Shown: positions 1-8,687 of the stretch, one piece after another
Position numbering within the stretch: position 1 is the stretch's first letter
Layout: the number at the start of each line of letters is the position of its first letter
DNA from: an uncultured Eubacteriales bacterium
GTDB lineage: Bacteria > Bacillota > Clostridia > Oscillospirales > CAG-382
Direction: 5' to 3'
Assembly: GCA_934444645.1 (NCBI GenBank)
Contig: CAKSCV010000020.1
Coordinates: forward strand, 1-54,337
Length of the DNA: 54,337 nucleotides
Program-made: the position numbers and the translations under genes
The notes under the pieces: model-generated
The model's input: the letters and a program-made list of their open reading frames with translations, nothing else
What the model was told of the DNA's origin: nothing
Databases searched by the model: none

Positions 1-347
1 CTTCGCCTAAAACCGGCTCCCTTGTGCAAAGGGAGCTGTCAGCTCTGCTGACTGAGGGATTGTTATAAGTCCATACCGACAACCCTTCCGTACACTCCGT
101 GTGCCACCTTCCCTTACACAGGGACGGCAAACTGCCACCGCGACCACTATCAGCGTACAAAGCTTCGCCTAAAACCGGCTCCCTTGTGCAAAGGGAGCTG
201 TCAGCTCTGCTGACTGAGGGATTGTTATAAGTCCATACCAACAACCATTCCGTACACTCCGTGTGCCACCTTCCCTTACACAGGGACGGCAATTGCCGCC
301 GCAACCACTATCAGCGTACAAAGCTTCGGCCTAAAAACCGTTCCCTA
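1..347. repeat. 162-bp tandem intergenic repeat, two copies plus a partial third
   Basis: Unit 1 (1-162) and unit 2 (163-323) are nearly identical; a third, degenerate start follows at 324-347. Each unit contains a hairpin of GGCTCCCT...AGGGAGC, a second hairpin GTCAGCtctGCTGAC, and a CCTTACACAGG segment. There is no coding potential. From 349 to 382 lies a short low-complexity run of TTTTCAA-like words. This resembles palindromic intergenic repeats common in gut Ruminococcaceae genomes (from memory). The stretch up to the nifJ terminator holds nothing else I can name. Confidence 0.8.
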
Positions 348-410
348 ATTTTCAACTTTCAATTCTCAATTTTCAATTCTTTTCGCTCCGCTTGCCGACA
401 TAAAAACAGC

Positions 411-452
411 AAAAAACCGCCCGGTATTTGGAAAATCCCAAACGCCGGGCGG
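411..452 (-). terminator. Intrinsic terminator of nifJ
   Basis: Read on the minus strand, a CCGCCCGG/CCGGGCGG stem with an inner CGTTTGGG/CCAAATA extension is followed directly by six Ts (plus-strand AAAAAA at 411-416). It lies about 50 nt past the nifJ stop codon. Confidence 0.85.
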
Positions 453-504
453 CAATTATTTTGTTGAAGCGATTTTCACGCAGGCGTGTGCGTCAAACCG
501 TTTC

Positions 505-3500
505 TCAGTCGTACAAGTGGCTGAGCTTGACAAGTCTGTCGTACTTGGCCTTTGCAAGGTCGCTTGCTTCGCCGAAGAGAACCTTAGCTCTATCCGGGAA
601 CTGCTGGAGCAGACGGCTGTAACGGGTTTCGCTTTCGATAAACTCGATATAGTCTGCGGTCGGTTCCTTGCTGTCGATGACAAGCGGATTCTTGCCTTCC
701 GCCTTGAGAGCCGGATTGTAGCGGAACATCTGCCAGTATCCTGCCTCAACGGCACGCTTCATTTCCTTCTGGCAGTTGGTCATACCGCCCTTGACACCGT
801 GCATTTCGCAAGGTGCATAGCCGATGATGATGGACGGACCGTGGTAAGCTTCAGCCTCTGCCATAGCCTTGATGGTCTGGTTCATATCTGCACCCATAGC
901 GATCTGAGCAACGTAAACATAACCGTAGCTCATCGCGATTTCTGCAAGGTTCTTCTTGCCGATTGCCTTACCGGCTGCTGCGAACTGAGCGACCTGACCC
1001 ATATTGGAAGCCTTGGAAGCCTGTCCGCCGGTGTTGGAGTAAACTTCGGTATCGAAGACCATGATGTTGACATCTTCGCCGGAGGCGATGACGTGGTCGA
1101 GACCGCCGAAGCCGATATCGTATGCCCAACCGTCGCCGCCGAAAATCCATACGGACTTCTTGGAGAGGTAGTGCTTTTCGGCAAGGACTTCTTTTGCGGT
1201 CGGGCAGCCTTCTGCTGCTGCCTTTTCAAGCTCGGCGATAAGAGCTTCGGTTGCGGCGGCGTTGGCCTTGCCGTCGTCCTTGGTGTCGAGATAAGCCTTA
1301 GCGGCAGCCTTGAATGCGTCGCTTGCCTTATCGGAGTTCATCATTTCTTCTACCTTGCCCATGAGTCTCTCACGGATGGTCTTCTGACCGAGGTAGATAC
1401 CGAGACCATGTTCTGCGTTATCCTCGAACAAGGAGTTTGCCCAAGCCGGACCTCTGCCGGAATCGCGGTTAACGGTATACGGCGTTGCCGGAGCGGAGCC
1501 GCCCCAAATGGAGGAACAGCCGGTAGCGTTGGAAATGTACATTCTTTCGCCGAAGAGCTGTGTGATAAGTCTTGCATAAGAGGTTTCGGCACAGCCTGCG
1601 CAAGAACCGGAGAATTCAAGCAGCGGCTGGTTGAACTGGCTGCCCTTGACGGAGGTTTCCGCAAACGGCGTTTCCTTCTTGGTAACGTTGGCAACCATGT
1701 AATCAAATACCGGCTGCTGATCGAGCTGGGATTCCTGCGGAACCATGGTAAGAGCTTTCTTTTCCGGCTTGGTCGGGCAGACGCCTACGCAGACGCCGCA
1801 TCCCATACAGTCAAGCGGAGAAACAGCCATGGTGAACTTATACGCTTCGCAGCCCTTACCGGTCATCTTCGCGGTATACTTGGTAGCGGCAGGAGCACCT
1901 GCGGCTTCCTTTTCATCGAGCGCGAACGGACGGATGGTTGCGTGCGGACATACATAAGCACACTGGTTACACTGGATGCAGTTTTCGGCATTCCATTCCG
2001 GAACAAGTACGGCAACACCGCGCTTTTCATAAGCGGCTGCGCCCTGCGGATAGGTACCGTCAACATAATCTTCAAAAGCGGATACAGGAAGCGTATCGCC
2101 GAGCATATCGTCCACCGGAACGACAACGTTCTTAACGAACTTGACGAGCTCCGGACGCTTGCCGGTGATTTCCGGTTCAACTCTTGTCGGGTCGAGCGAC
2201 TTCCAGCTTTCCGGAACGTCGATCTTCACGATTGCATCGACACCGGCGTCGATAGCCTTGTAGTTCATTTCAACAACGGCTTCGCCCTTCTTGAGGTAGC
2301 TCTTCTTTGCCATGTACTTCATGTATTCGACAGCCTTGTCGATGGGCATGATGTTGGCAAGTGCGAAGAAGGCCGACTGAAGAATGGTATTGGTTCTCTT
2401 GCCCATACCGATTTCAGCCGCCTTATCGATGGCGTTAACGGTATAGAACTCGATGTTGTTGTTAGCAATGTAATGCTTAACGGCGTTCGGAAGGTGCTTT
2501 TCAACTTCTTCCGGCGTCCACTGGCAGTTGAGTAAGAACTTACCGCCCGGCTTTACGTCGTTGACGATCTTATAGCCCTTGAGGATGTAGGACGGGTTAT
2601 GGCAGGCAACGAAGTCAGCCTTGGTGATGTAGTAAGAAGACTTGATGGGCTTATCGCCGAAACGCAGGTGCGAAATGGTGACGCCGCCGGTCTTCTTGGA
2701 GTCATACTGGAAGTATGCCTGGATGTACTTATCGGTATGGTCACCGATGATCTTGATGGAGTTCTTGTTTGCACCGACCGTACCGTCGCCGCCGAGGCCC
2801 CAGAACTTGCAGCTGATGGTGCCTTCGGGAGCGGTATCCGGCGCGTGCTTTTCGTCGAGCGAGAGGTGGGTCACGTCATCGACGATACCGATGGTGAAGC
2901 TGTTCTTCGGTTCATCGGCCTTGAGGTTTTCAAAGGTAGCAAAGATGCTTGCCGGAGGCGTATCCTTGGAACCGAGACCGTAGCGGCCGCCGACAACCTT
3001 AGTGGTGATGCCGTGGGTTGCGAGAGCGGTAACAACGTCGAGGTAAAGCGGTTCGCCCTGCGAGCCGGGTTCCTTGGTTCTGTCGAGAACAGCGATCTTT
3101 TTAACGGTCTTCGGAACGGCTTCAATGAGCTTCTCGGGAACAAACGGTCTGTAAAGACGAACCTTGACAAGACCGACCTTTTCGCCGTGAGCGTTCATAT
3201 AATCGATGACTTCTTCGGCTACGTCGCAGACAGAGCCCATTGCGATGATGATTCTGTCGGCATCGGGTGCGCCGTAGTAGTTGAAGAGCTTATAGTCAGT
3301 GCCGAGCTTGGCATTGACCTTGTTCATGTATTCTTCCACGATAGCCGGCAGTGCATTATAGTACTTGTTGCAGGCTTCTCTGTGCTGGAAGAAGATATCG
3401 CCGTTTTCGGCAGAGCCGCGCAGCACCGGCGTTTCCGGATTGAGGGAACGTTCTCTGAACGCCTTGACAGCGTCCATATCGACCATTTCCTTTAAGTCTG

Positions 3501-4089
3501 CGTAGTCCCAGACATCGATCTTCTGGATTTCGTGGGAAGTGCGGAAACCGTCGAAGAAGTTGATAAACGGAACACGGCCTTTAATGGTGGAAAGGTGAGC
3601 CACAGCCGCAAGATCCATGATTTCCTGCGGGTTGGACTCAGCAAGCATTGCATAACCGGTCTGACGGCAGGCATAGATGTCGGAATGGTCGCCGAAAATG
3701 TTCAGGGCGTGAGACGCGACGCAGCGAGCCGAAACGTGGATAACATTCGGAAGAAGTTCGCCGGCAATCTTGTACATATTCGGGATCATCAGAAGAAGGC
3801 CCTGGGAAGCGGTGTAGGTCGTGGTAAGAGCACCGGAAGCGAGAGAACCGTGAACAGCACCGGCAGCACCGCCCTCAGATTCCATTTCCATGATCTTAAC
3901 ACGTTCGCCGAAGATATTTCTTGCCGGTTCGCCAAAGACATTCTTATCTGTTGCGGACCAGGTATCCGTTACTTCCGCCATCGGGCTGGAAGGTGTAATC
4001 GGATAAATGGCAGAAACCTCCGTGAAGGCATAGGCAACGTGCGCCGCGGCGGTGTTGCCATCCATCGATAGTTTTTTTCTCTGCGACAT
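505..4089 (-). CDS. nifJ: Pyruvate:ferredoxin (flavodoxin) oxidoreductase
   Basis: Single-chain homodimeric PFOR, 1194 residues, the usual length. It oxidatively decarboxylates pyruvate with CoA to acetyl-CoA and CO2 and reduces ferredoxin in the cytoplasm. The N-terminal pyrimidine-binding domain carries YPITPSSPMAE near residue 29. A two-cluster ferredoxin insert has CIQCNQCAYVCP (cysteines 704, 707, 710, 714) and CMGCGVCVGVCP (761-771). The TPP domain has the cluster-proximal SCAGC (about 829-833) and the GGDGWAYDIG...NTGGQASKAS signature (985-1026). The ATG start is preceded by AGGAGG. It is a single-gene unit with its own promoter, a ~100-nt leader and a terminator. It is the natural ferredoxin reductant for the Rnf complex at 44979-50059. 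Every key cysteine is present, so the call is firm. Confidence 0.97.
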   Translation of the reverse strand: MSQRKKLSMDGNTAAAHVAYAFTEVSAIYPITPSSPMAEVTDTWSATDKNVFGEPARNIFGERVKIMEMESEGGAAGAVHGSLASGALTTTYTASQGLLLMIPNMYKIAGELLPNVIHVSARCVASHALNIFGDHSDIYACRQTGYAMLAESNPQEIMDLAAVAHLSTIKGRVPFINFFDGFRTSHEIQKIDVWDYADLKEMVDMDAVKAFRERSLNPETPVLRGSAENGDIFFQHREACNKYYNALPAIVEEYMNKVNAKLGTDYKLFNYYGAPDADRIIIAMGSVCDVAEEVIDYMNAHGEKVGLVKVRLYRPFVPEKLIEAVPKTVKKIAVLDRTKEPGSQGEPLYLDVVTALATHGITTKVVGGRYGLGSKDTPPASIFATFENLKADEPKNSFTIGIVDDVTHLSLDEKHAPDTAPEGTISCKFWGLGGDGTVGANKNSIKIIGDHTDKYIQAYFQYDSKKTGGVTISHLRFGDKPIKSSYYITKADFVACHNPSYILKGYKIVNDVKPGGKFLLNCQWTPEEVEKHLPNAVKHYIANNNIEFYTVNAIDKAAEIGMGKRTNTILQSAFFALANIMPIDKAVEYMKYMAKKSYLKKGEAVVEMNYKAIDAGVDAIVKIDVPESWKSLDPTRVEPEITGKRPELVKFVKNVVVPVDDMLGDTLPVSAFEDYVDGTYPQGAAAYEKRGVAVLVPEWNAENCIQCNQCAYVCPHATIRPFALDEKEAAGAPAATKYTAKMTGKGCEAYKFTMAVSPLDCMGCGVCVGVCPTKPEKKALTMVPQESQLDQQPVFDYMVANVTKKETPFAETSVKGSQFNQPLLEFSGSCAGCAETSYARLITQLFGERMYISNATGCSSIWGGSAPATPYTVNRDSGRGPAWANSLFEDNAEHGLGIYLGQKTIRERLMGKVEEMMNSDKASDAFKAAAKAYLDTKDDGKANAAATEALIAELEKAAAEGCPTAKEVLAEKHYLSKKSVWIFGGDGWAYDIGFGGLDHVIASGEDVNIMVFDTEVYSNTGGQASKASNMGQVAQFAAAGKAIGKKNLAEIAMSYGYVYVAQIAMGADMNQTIKAMAEAEAYHGPSIIIGYAPCEMHGVKGGMTNCQKEMKRAVEAGYWQMFRYNPALKAEGKNPLVIDSKEPTADYIEFIESETRYSRLLQQFPDRAKVLFGEASDLAKAKYDRLVKLSHLYD

Positions 4090-4148
4090 TTTGATTCCTC
4101 CTGAATTTTATATCTTTATGAGAAAAGCATAGGAATAAACACGCGAAA

Positions 4149-4180
4149 TGCGCCATGGGCTGAAAAATCCCATAGGCATT
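4149..4180 (-). other. Hairpin in the nifJ 5' leader
   Basis: The leader contains ATGCgCCATGGG...CCCATaGGCAT with a 9-nt loop, an almost perfect stem with one mismatch. It lies between the promoter and the ribosome binding site. It could affect mRNA stability or translation; no known riboswitch is recognised. Confidence 0.4.
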
Positions 4181-4194
4181 CGGTATCAACTAAT

Positions 4195-4223
4195 ATTCTA
4201 TCACGTTTTCATTCGGTTGTAAA
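4195..4223 (-). promoter_or_regulatory. Promoter of nifJ
   Basis: On the minus strand, -35 TTTACA and -10 TAGAAT are separated by 17 bp. Transcription would start about 100 nt upstream of the nifJ ATG. Confidence 0.7.
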
Positions 4224-4320
4224 TAAGTTTTTCGATATTTTTTACGGTATTTTTTGAAAGTTTTTGGATTATCTTGTAAATATGACAAAAATCTCACAAC
4301 TTCGCCTTTAAACGCACGCA

Positions 4321-4358
4321 AACGGTGCGGAGCGCCCGGAAAGGGCGACCGCACCGTT
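4321..4358 (-). terminator. Probable terminator of the secreted-protein cluster
   Basis: A 10-bp stem AACGGTGCGG/CCGCACCGTT encloses a second stem CGCCC/GGGCG. It sits just past the stop of the 440-residue secreted protein. The T tract is poor, so the efficiency is uncertain. Confidence 0.6.
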
Positions 4359-4382
4359 GCAAATCGGTTTAAGATTTAGGAC

Positions 4383-5705
4383 TTAGGAAAAGAGCGGACC
4401 GAGGTCGATGATGGCATAGGTCGGATCTTCGGCAACAAGCGCGACGATCGCATCGATATAGTCCTTATACTTTGCATAGGTTTCAGCGTCTTCGGCCTTG
4501 ATCTTCTGAGCGACTTCAGCAGCCTGACGTTTTACGGTTTCGCCGTAAACGATGGTGCCGTCTTCGAGTTCATAGTACGGACGAGCGACGATGTTGGTGG
4601 TAACAGCATCCTTGGTGAGCGGGATGTTGGTAGCAACAGCGGTAACAACGGTTCTTGCGCCGTCAACGTCGAAGAAGATATCGGTGCCGTCAGCCTTATT
4701 GAAGGCAATACCCTTCTTAGCCTTGCCTGCGGTAACAAGATCCATATTGAGGACGTAGTCAGCCGGCAGAGCGTTGTAAGCGGATTCAACGGTAACGAGG
4801 TAGCCGTATTCCTTCACGGTATTCTTCAGAGCGGTAGCGAAGGAGGACTTGAAGCGCAGACCGGTTGCAACGGAATCCTTACGGAGCGAAGCGGAATCGG
4901 TAGCGAGAACGCCGTTTTCGTTCGAAGTTACTTCGGCGATCGCGCCGGATGTAACTTTGTAGAGTTTCTGAGCGGTGAAGCCGGAGTTGACAACTACGTA
5001 ACCGTCTGCTTTGGACGGAAGCGGATACTTGCCGTTGTCTTCCGCAATCTTGACAACGCTGTCATCCTGGAAGTAGACGATGTCGTCTTTCTTGACAGAG
5101 ATGGTGAGCTCGGTGGATTTCGGAACAACGTTGTTCTTAAAAGCAGCTGTTTCCGTTGCATTGGGCTCTTTGTAACCATAACGAGTGCCTTCGCTGTTTA
5201 CAGCATAGATCATATCAATAACAAAATCGGATTCTGTGATATCTGCAACAGTCTTTCCGTCTGCAAGCTTGAATGTAATGCTTACAACATTAAGGTCAGT
5301 GCTTGTAAACTTGTCAGCATCCGTGGAATAGGCAGCCAGCCAAAACTGAGTTTTGTTGCCAGTGGTTTTCCAAGTGTTATCAGCCAATGCGTAAGAATAG
5401 GTTTTCTTGCCGACCTTAACTTCAGCCGGATAAATCGAAGTGTCATCTTTCGTACTTGCCGCTGAAATATCAATAGGCGTATAAGTGTCATCCGCAGGCA
5501 TTAACAACTCGTTATTAAAAGTGAAATTTGTTGCAAATGTTCCGATAGGAAGATCTGAATTGATATTGATATACAAATCATACTGTCCCTTAGCGGCATC
5601 AACTTCATCCAGATAATAGTTTACATCAACTGCTGCAAACGCTGCAATCGCCAATGCACTTGCAACTAAGGCAGCAATCAAGACAAATTTTAATGTTTTT
5701 TTCAT
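4383..5705 (-). CDS. Secreted protein: cohesin-like N-terminal domain plus a recurrent C-terminal domain
   Basis: 440 residues with a signal peptide (about 1-24, cut after AFA). Residues 27-205 have the alternating hydrophobic pattern and the 'G(T/N)F...F(N/D)...L' start of a cohesin-like jelly-roll domain. Residues 206-265 are a linker. Residues 266-430 match the C-terminal domain of the 749-residue protein at 12473-14722 (shared elements: GLRF/GMRF, GYLVT/GFLVT, GIAF-K-DGT, a YG(E/N) strand and a terminal helix). The domain's function is unknown to me. It starts at ATG with GGAGG 11 nt upstream and is last of three same-strand secreted genes; only 19 bp separate it from the dockerin gene. 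A structural cell-surface or scaffold role is inferred. Confidence 0.75.
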   Translation of the reverse strand: MKKTLKFVLIAALVASALAIAAFAAVDVNYYLDEVDAAKGQYDLYININSDLPIGTFATNFTFNNELLMPADDTYTPIDISAASTKDDTSIYPAEVKVGKKTYSYALADNTWKTTGNKTQFWLAAYSTDADKFTSTDLNVVSITFKLADGKTVADITESDFVIDMIYAVNSEGTRYGYKEPNATETAAFKNNVVPKSTELTISVKKDDIVYFQDDSVVKIAEDNGKYPLPSKADGYVVVNSGFTAQKLYKVTSGAIAEVTSNENGVLATDSASLRKDSVATGLRFKSSFATALKNTVKEYGYLVTVESAYNALPADYVLNMDLVTAGKAKKGIAFNKADGTDIFFDVDGARTVVTAVATNIPLTKDAVTTNIVARPYYELEDGTIVYGETVKRQAAEVAQKIKAEDAETYAKYKDYIDAIVALVAEDPTYAIIDLGPLFS

Positions 5706-5724
5706 ATGTTCTTAACCTCCGCAA

Positions 5725-6498
5725 TTATTCTGCAACAGCTGTTGCATTATAGTTGGAAATCACAATGCCCAAATCAACATAGTTTACAGTGCCGTCGCCA
5801 GAGATATCACAGTTTTCAGTATTAGAGTTGTAAGCTGCAATTACGTCACCGAGGTCAACATAGTTAATGGTTCCATCCGCATTGGTATCGCCGCCCTTAA
5901 GTTCAACGCTCTTAGCGACATCCGCCATTACTTCAAGAGCATTCTTGGTGTAGGACAGGTGAGCAGCCTTGGTAACAACGAACTTATAGGTATCAGCCGG
6001 AACGGAAATCGTATAAGAACCGGAAGCGGTATCTACCGTGAACACCTTTGCTCCGTCGCTTGTGCTGGTGAGCGTTACCTTTGCTTCCTTCGCGGAATCG
6101 GAGGTAACCGTACCGCTGACGGTGAAAGTTGCTTCGGTGCCGGAATTGTTGACATAACCGAGAAGCTTTGCAGCGTCAAGGTCGCTTCCGCCGAGGTAAA
6201 CCGTGCCTTTTACGCCGTCTGTCTTCAACAGAATGCCGTTAAAAGCAGCCGTGCCGTCTGCAGCAGCCGTTACCTGGTCGATGTACTGAATGGAGCTGGA
6301 GGTGATTACGGGAGCCGTGCCTTCGGCGGCAATGCCTTCCACAATCACGAGAGCGTAATATTCGCCCGCCGTTCCGGTGTAGCTTACATCAAACGAACCG
6401 TCTTCGTTCGCCGTGTAATTCACCGGTGCTGCGCTCGCTGCAAAGGCGAAAACCGCCATGGCAAGGAGAACAGACAGGAAAAATGTGAGTTTCTTCAT
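5725..6498 (-). CDS. Secreted dockerin protein
   Basis: 257 residues. A signal peptide (1-23, ASA/AP) is followed by a ~100-residue beta-rich domain. Residues 124-190 (TFTVSGTVTSD...) resemble a carboxypeptidase-regulatory-like beta-sandwich. The C-terminal type I dockerin (203-251) has two Ca-binding repeats, DTNADGTINYVDLGDVI and DISGDGTVNYVDLGIVI, with the D-x-N/S-x-D-G-x-x-N-x-x-D ligand pattern complete in both. The ATG at 6498 has AAAGGGTG upstream; an in-frame GTG three codons earlier overlaps that site and is less likely. The dockerin should dock onto a cohesin, and cohesin-like domains are encoded on both sides of it. No catalytic domain is visible, so it is probably a structural component. 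Confidence 0.85.
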   Translation of the reverse strand: MKKLTFFLSVLLAMAVFAFAASAAPVNYTANEDGSFDVSYTGTAGEYYALVIVEGIAAEGTAPVITSSSIQYIDQVTAAADGTAAFNGILLKTDGVKGTVYLGGSDLDAAKLLGYVNNSGTEATFTVSGTVTSDSAKEAKVTLTSTSDGAKVFTVDTASGSYTISVPADTYKFVVTKAAHLSYTKNALEVMADVAKSVELKGGDTNADGTINYVDLGDVIAAYNSNTENCDISGDGTVNYVDLGIVISNYNATAVAE

Positions 6499-6551
6499 GT
6501 TTTGCACCCTTTCTTTTTATGTGAATTGTTTTTGCGCTGATATTGGATTCC

Positions 6552-7718
6552 CTAATCAAGAAACATTCGGAAAAACGGCATGAGCACATACTGCATGGCT
6601 TCAAGCGCGCCTTTTTCGGCATCACGGGCGGGCGTCCATTCGGGAATGCCCGTATAGAACACCGTGCCGGTTCCGGCATTATACGTGCGCGAACCGCTGA
6701 TTGCGGCAAGAAACGCCTCCGAAGCCAGAATGCGGTCGTTTTCCACGCACAGCACATCGTCTGCCGTCATGGTATCGCTCAAAGCGGTTTCGCCCGAAAC
6801 GCGGACGGTCGTTACCGTGCCGTCGGCTCGTGTGACCGAAGCGGTTGCGGCATTCTCATCCCACGCCACCGTACACTTTAAGCTTTCACACACAAAGCGT
6901 AACGGATAGAGCATTTTTCCGTCTTTTTCAATCGGTCTTACCGCGCGGTTTGCGGAATCAACGGCTGTAAGCGCGCCGTCGACTGCCGCAGCATAATCGT
7001 TTTTGACTAAGTAAACCGTTCCGGCAAGACGCTGTTCTTTGGTAAAATTCTTTGGGTATAGTTCCGAATAATAGTAGTAGACGGTCTTTTGCGTTTTTTC
7101 GCTTGCCGTGCTGCCGTCCGCAGAAAGCATACGGATCGTAAGATCGCTGACTGGACGTTTTTGCTTTGCGGAGGTGACGACCGCACCGTCCGGGAAGAAC
7201 GGGTCGTAGACACCGCCGTCATAGACACTTGCAACGGCAAAGCCGCACTCACCGTCGGCGATCTTCTTGAAACGGAAGCGGTAAAGCTCCGTTTTTTCGC
7301 CGAAGTGAACCATGGTATCCCAGACATAATCGCTTTTTGCGCCGGGATTGGCAAACAGGGTAAAGAGAAAATAGCCTTGTTCGGTATCCGCTTTTTCACC
7401 GATACGGGAAACGCCGTCAAAGCTTGCCGCTTTGGCAAAATCGGAGAAAGCCTTTGCCGATTCGCCGTCCGCATCGACGGGACAAACCGTCTTTGTATCA
7501 TAGCGAAGAGCAATTTCGGAAACCAAAAATTCCAGATTTTCCGCACTTACCGTCACGTCGAAATACCCGTTTTCGTCCGGTGAAGCCACCTCAACGAGAA
7601 TCAATGGATCTTTCGGTTCGGATCCGTCGGCGCACACACCACACGCAAGTCCGACAGCCAAAAGCCAAGCCGCCATTACGGCAAAACACATCCGTCCGAA
7701 TCGCACAGTCTGTTTCAT
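6552..7718 (-). CDS. Secreted protein: cohesin-like domain plus stalk (copper amine oxidase N-like) domain
   Basis: 388 residues, first gene of the secreted cluster. The signal peptide ends near residue 30 (VCA/DG). Residues 38-185 form a cohesin-like beta-sandwich (LILVEVASPDENGYFDVTV start, then a calcium-dependent-looking acidic loop region). Residues 230-350 resemble the copper-amine-oxidase N-terminal 'stalk' fold that many Firmicutes use as a wall-associated module (YPLRFVCESLKCTVAWDE). I chose the ATG with GGGGGTG 7 nt upstream rather than an upstream in-frame start that would add 21 residues before the signal peptide. There is no sortase motif or SLH domain, so anchoring is unclear. 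Confidence 0.7.
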   Translation of the reverse strand: MKQTVRFGRMCFAVMAAWLLAVGLACGVCADGSEPKDPLILVEVASPDENGYFDVTVSAENLEFLVSEIALRYDTKTVCPVDADGESAKAFSDFAKAASFDGVSRIGEKADTEQGYFLFTLFANPGAKSDYVWDTMVHFGEKTELYRFRFKKIADGECGFAVASVYDGGVYDPFFPDGAVVTSAKQKRPVSDLTIRMLSADGSTASEKTQKTVYYYYSELYPKNFTKEQRLAGTVYLVKNDYAAAVDGALTAVDSANRAVRPIEKDGKMLYPLRFVCESLKCTVAWDENAATASVTRADGTVTTVRVSGETALSDTMTADDVLCVENDRILASEAFLAAISGSRTYNAGTGTVFYTGIPEWTPARDAEKGALEAMQYVLMPFFRMFLD

Positions 7719-7769
7719 ATAACACCCCCAAAAAGACACGTATCCTAAGACACATTTCGTTACAGAACA

Positions 7770-7798
7770 ATAATAGCACATCTCACAAAAATTGTCAA
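7770..7798 (-). promoter_or_regulatory. Promoter of the three-gene secreted cluster
   Basis: On the minus strand, TTGACA and TATTAT are 17 bp apart, giving a ~45-nt leader. The rest of the 350-bp gap up to 8066 is AT-rich and shows no other clear signal; I could not identify a convincing plus-strand promoter for the flavoprotein gene. Confidence 0.85.
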
Positions 7799-8066
7799 CC
7801 CATTTTTACTATTTTTGCAGTTTTTTTCAAAAAAATCCGGCTATGCCAAAAATCCGAAAAGCGGCGGTGTTTTCGTTTTTGATTTTTTGCAGAAAAATTT
7901 TCATTTTTCTCACAAAGCAGTCAAACCAAAAAGCTAAACTATCCAAAAGACCGAAGGGCTTGAAAAGGCGGCATAGCTTACCGAAAAAGCGCATACAATG
8001 CTTTTGACCAAGCATCGGTCCGCACCGTTTGATTGATTTGATAATAATTAGAAAGGTAGAAAAAGT

Positions 8067-8687
8067 ATGAAAGTTCTTCTCGTCAACAGCAGTCCGCACG
8101 AAAACGGCTGCGTTTTCACGGCTCTGGACCACATGGCGGCACATTTCGATTCACTTGGCGTCGAAACCGAGCTTTTCCAGTTTGGCCGCACGCCGGTAGC
8201 GGGCTGTATTGCCTGCGGTGCCTGCCGCAAAACCGGCAAATGCTTCAAAAACGATCTTGTCAACGAATTCGCCGCAAAGTGCGAAACAGCCGACGGCTTT
8301 GTGTTCGGAACGCCGGTCTACTATGCCGGACCCTCGGGACAGCTGATTTCGTTTATGGATCGTCTCTTTTTCTCAGCCGGACGCTTTTTGCAGAACAAGC
8401 CGGCTGCGGCGGTCGTCAGCTGTCGGCGCGGTGGTGCATCGGCGGCGTTTGAGAGCATCAACAAGTATTTTCAGATTTCCAATATGCCGGTGGTTTCGTC
8501 GCAATACTGGAACCAGGTGCACGGCTCATCGCCCGAAGATGTGTTAAAGGACGAAGAAGGTTTGCAAACGCTGCGGACGCTGGCCGACAACATGACGTAT
8601 TTGTTAAACTGCATCCGGGCAGGGAGTGCTGCCGGGATTTCGGTTCCCGCGCGTGAAACGCCGCTTCGCACCAACTTCATCCGGTAG
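8067..8687 (+). CDS. Flavodoxin-fold NAD(P)H-dependent oxidoreductase with a four-cysteine motif
   Basis: 206 residues. The N terminus MKVLLVNSSPHENG is the FMN-phosphate loop of NADPH-dependent FMN reductase / iron-sulfur flavoprotein-like proteins. Cysteines at about 47, 50, 53 and 58 (CIACGACRKTGKC) match the compact C-x2-C-x2-C-x4-C motif of that group. GTPVYYAGPSGQL is the flavin-ring loop. It is probably a cytoplasmic electron-transfer flavoprotein or reductase; the substrate is unknown. The start ATG follows GAAAGG. The 3' end overlaps the convergent regulator gene by 11 bp, so the two transcripts are antisense there. Confidence 0.85.
   Translation: MKVLLVNSSPHENGCVFTALDHMAAHFDSLGVETELFQFGRTPVAGCIACGACRKTGKCFKNDLVNEFAAKCETADGFVFGTPVYYAGPSGQLISFMDRLFFSAGRFLQNKPAAAVVSCRRGGASAAFESINKYFQISNMPVVSSQYWNQVHGSSPEDVLKDEEGLQTLRTLADNMTYLLNCIRAGSAAGISVPARETPLRTNFIR

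Noticed and set aside
517..2535. 672-residue frame on the plus strand opposite nifJ
   Set aside because: Antisense shadow of a highly conserved gene with biased codon use; no family match and no ribosome binding site.
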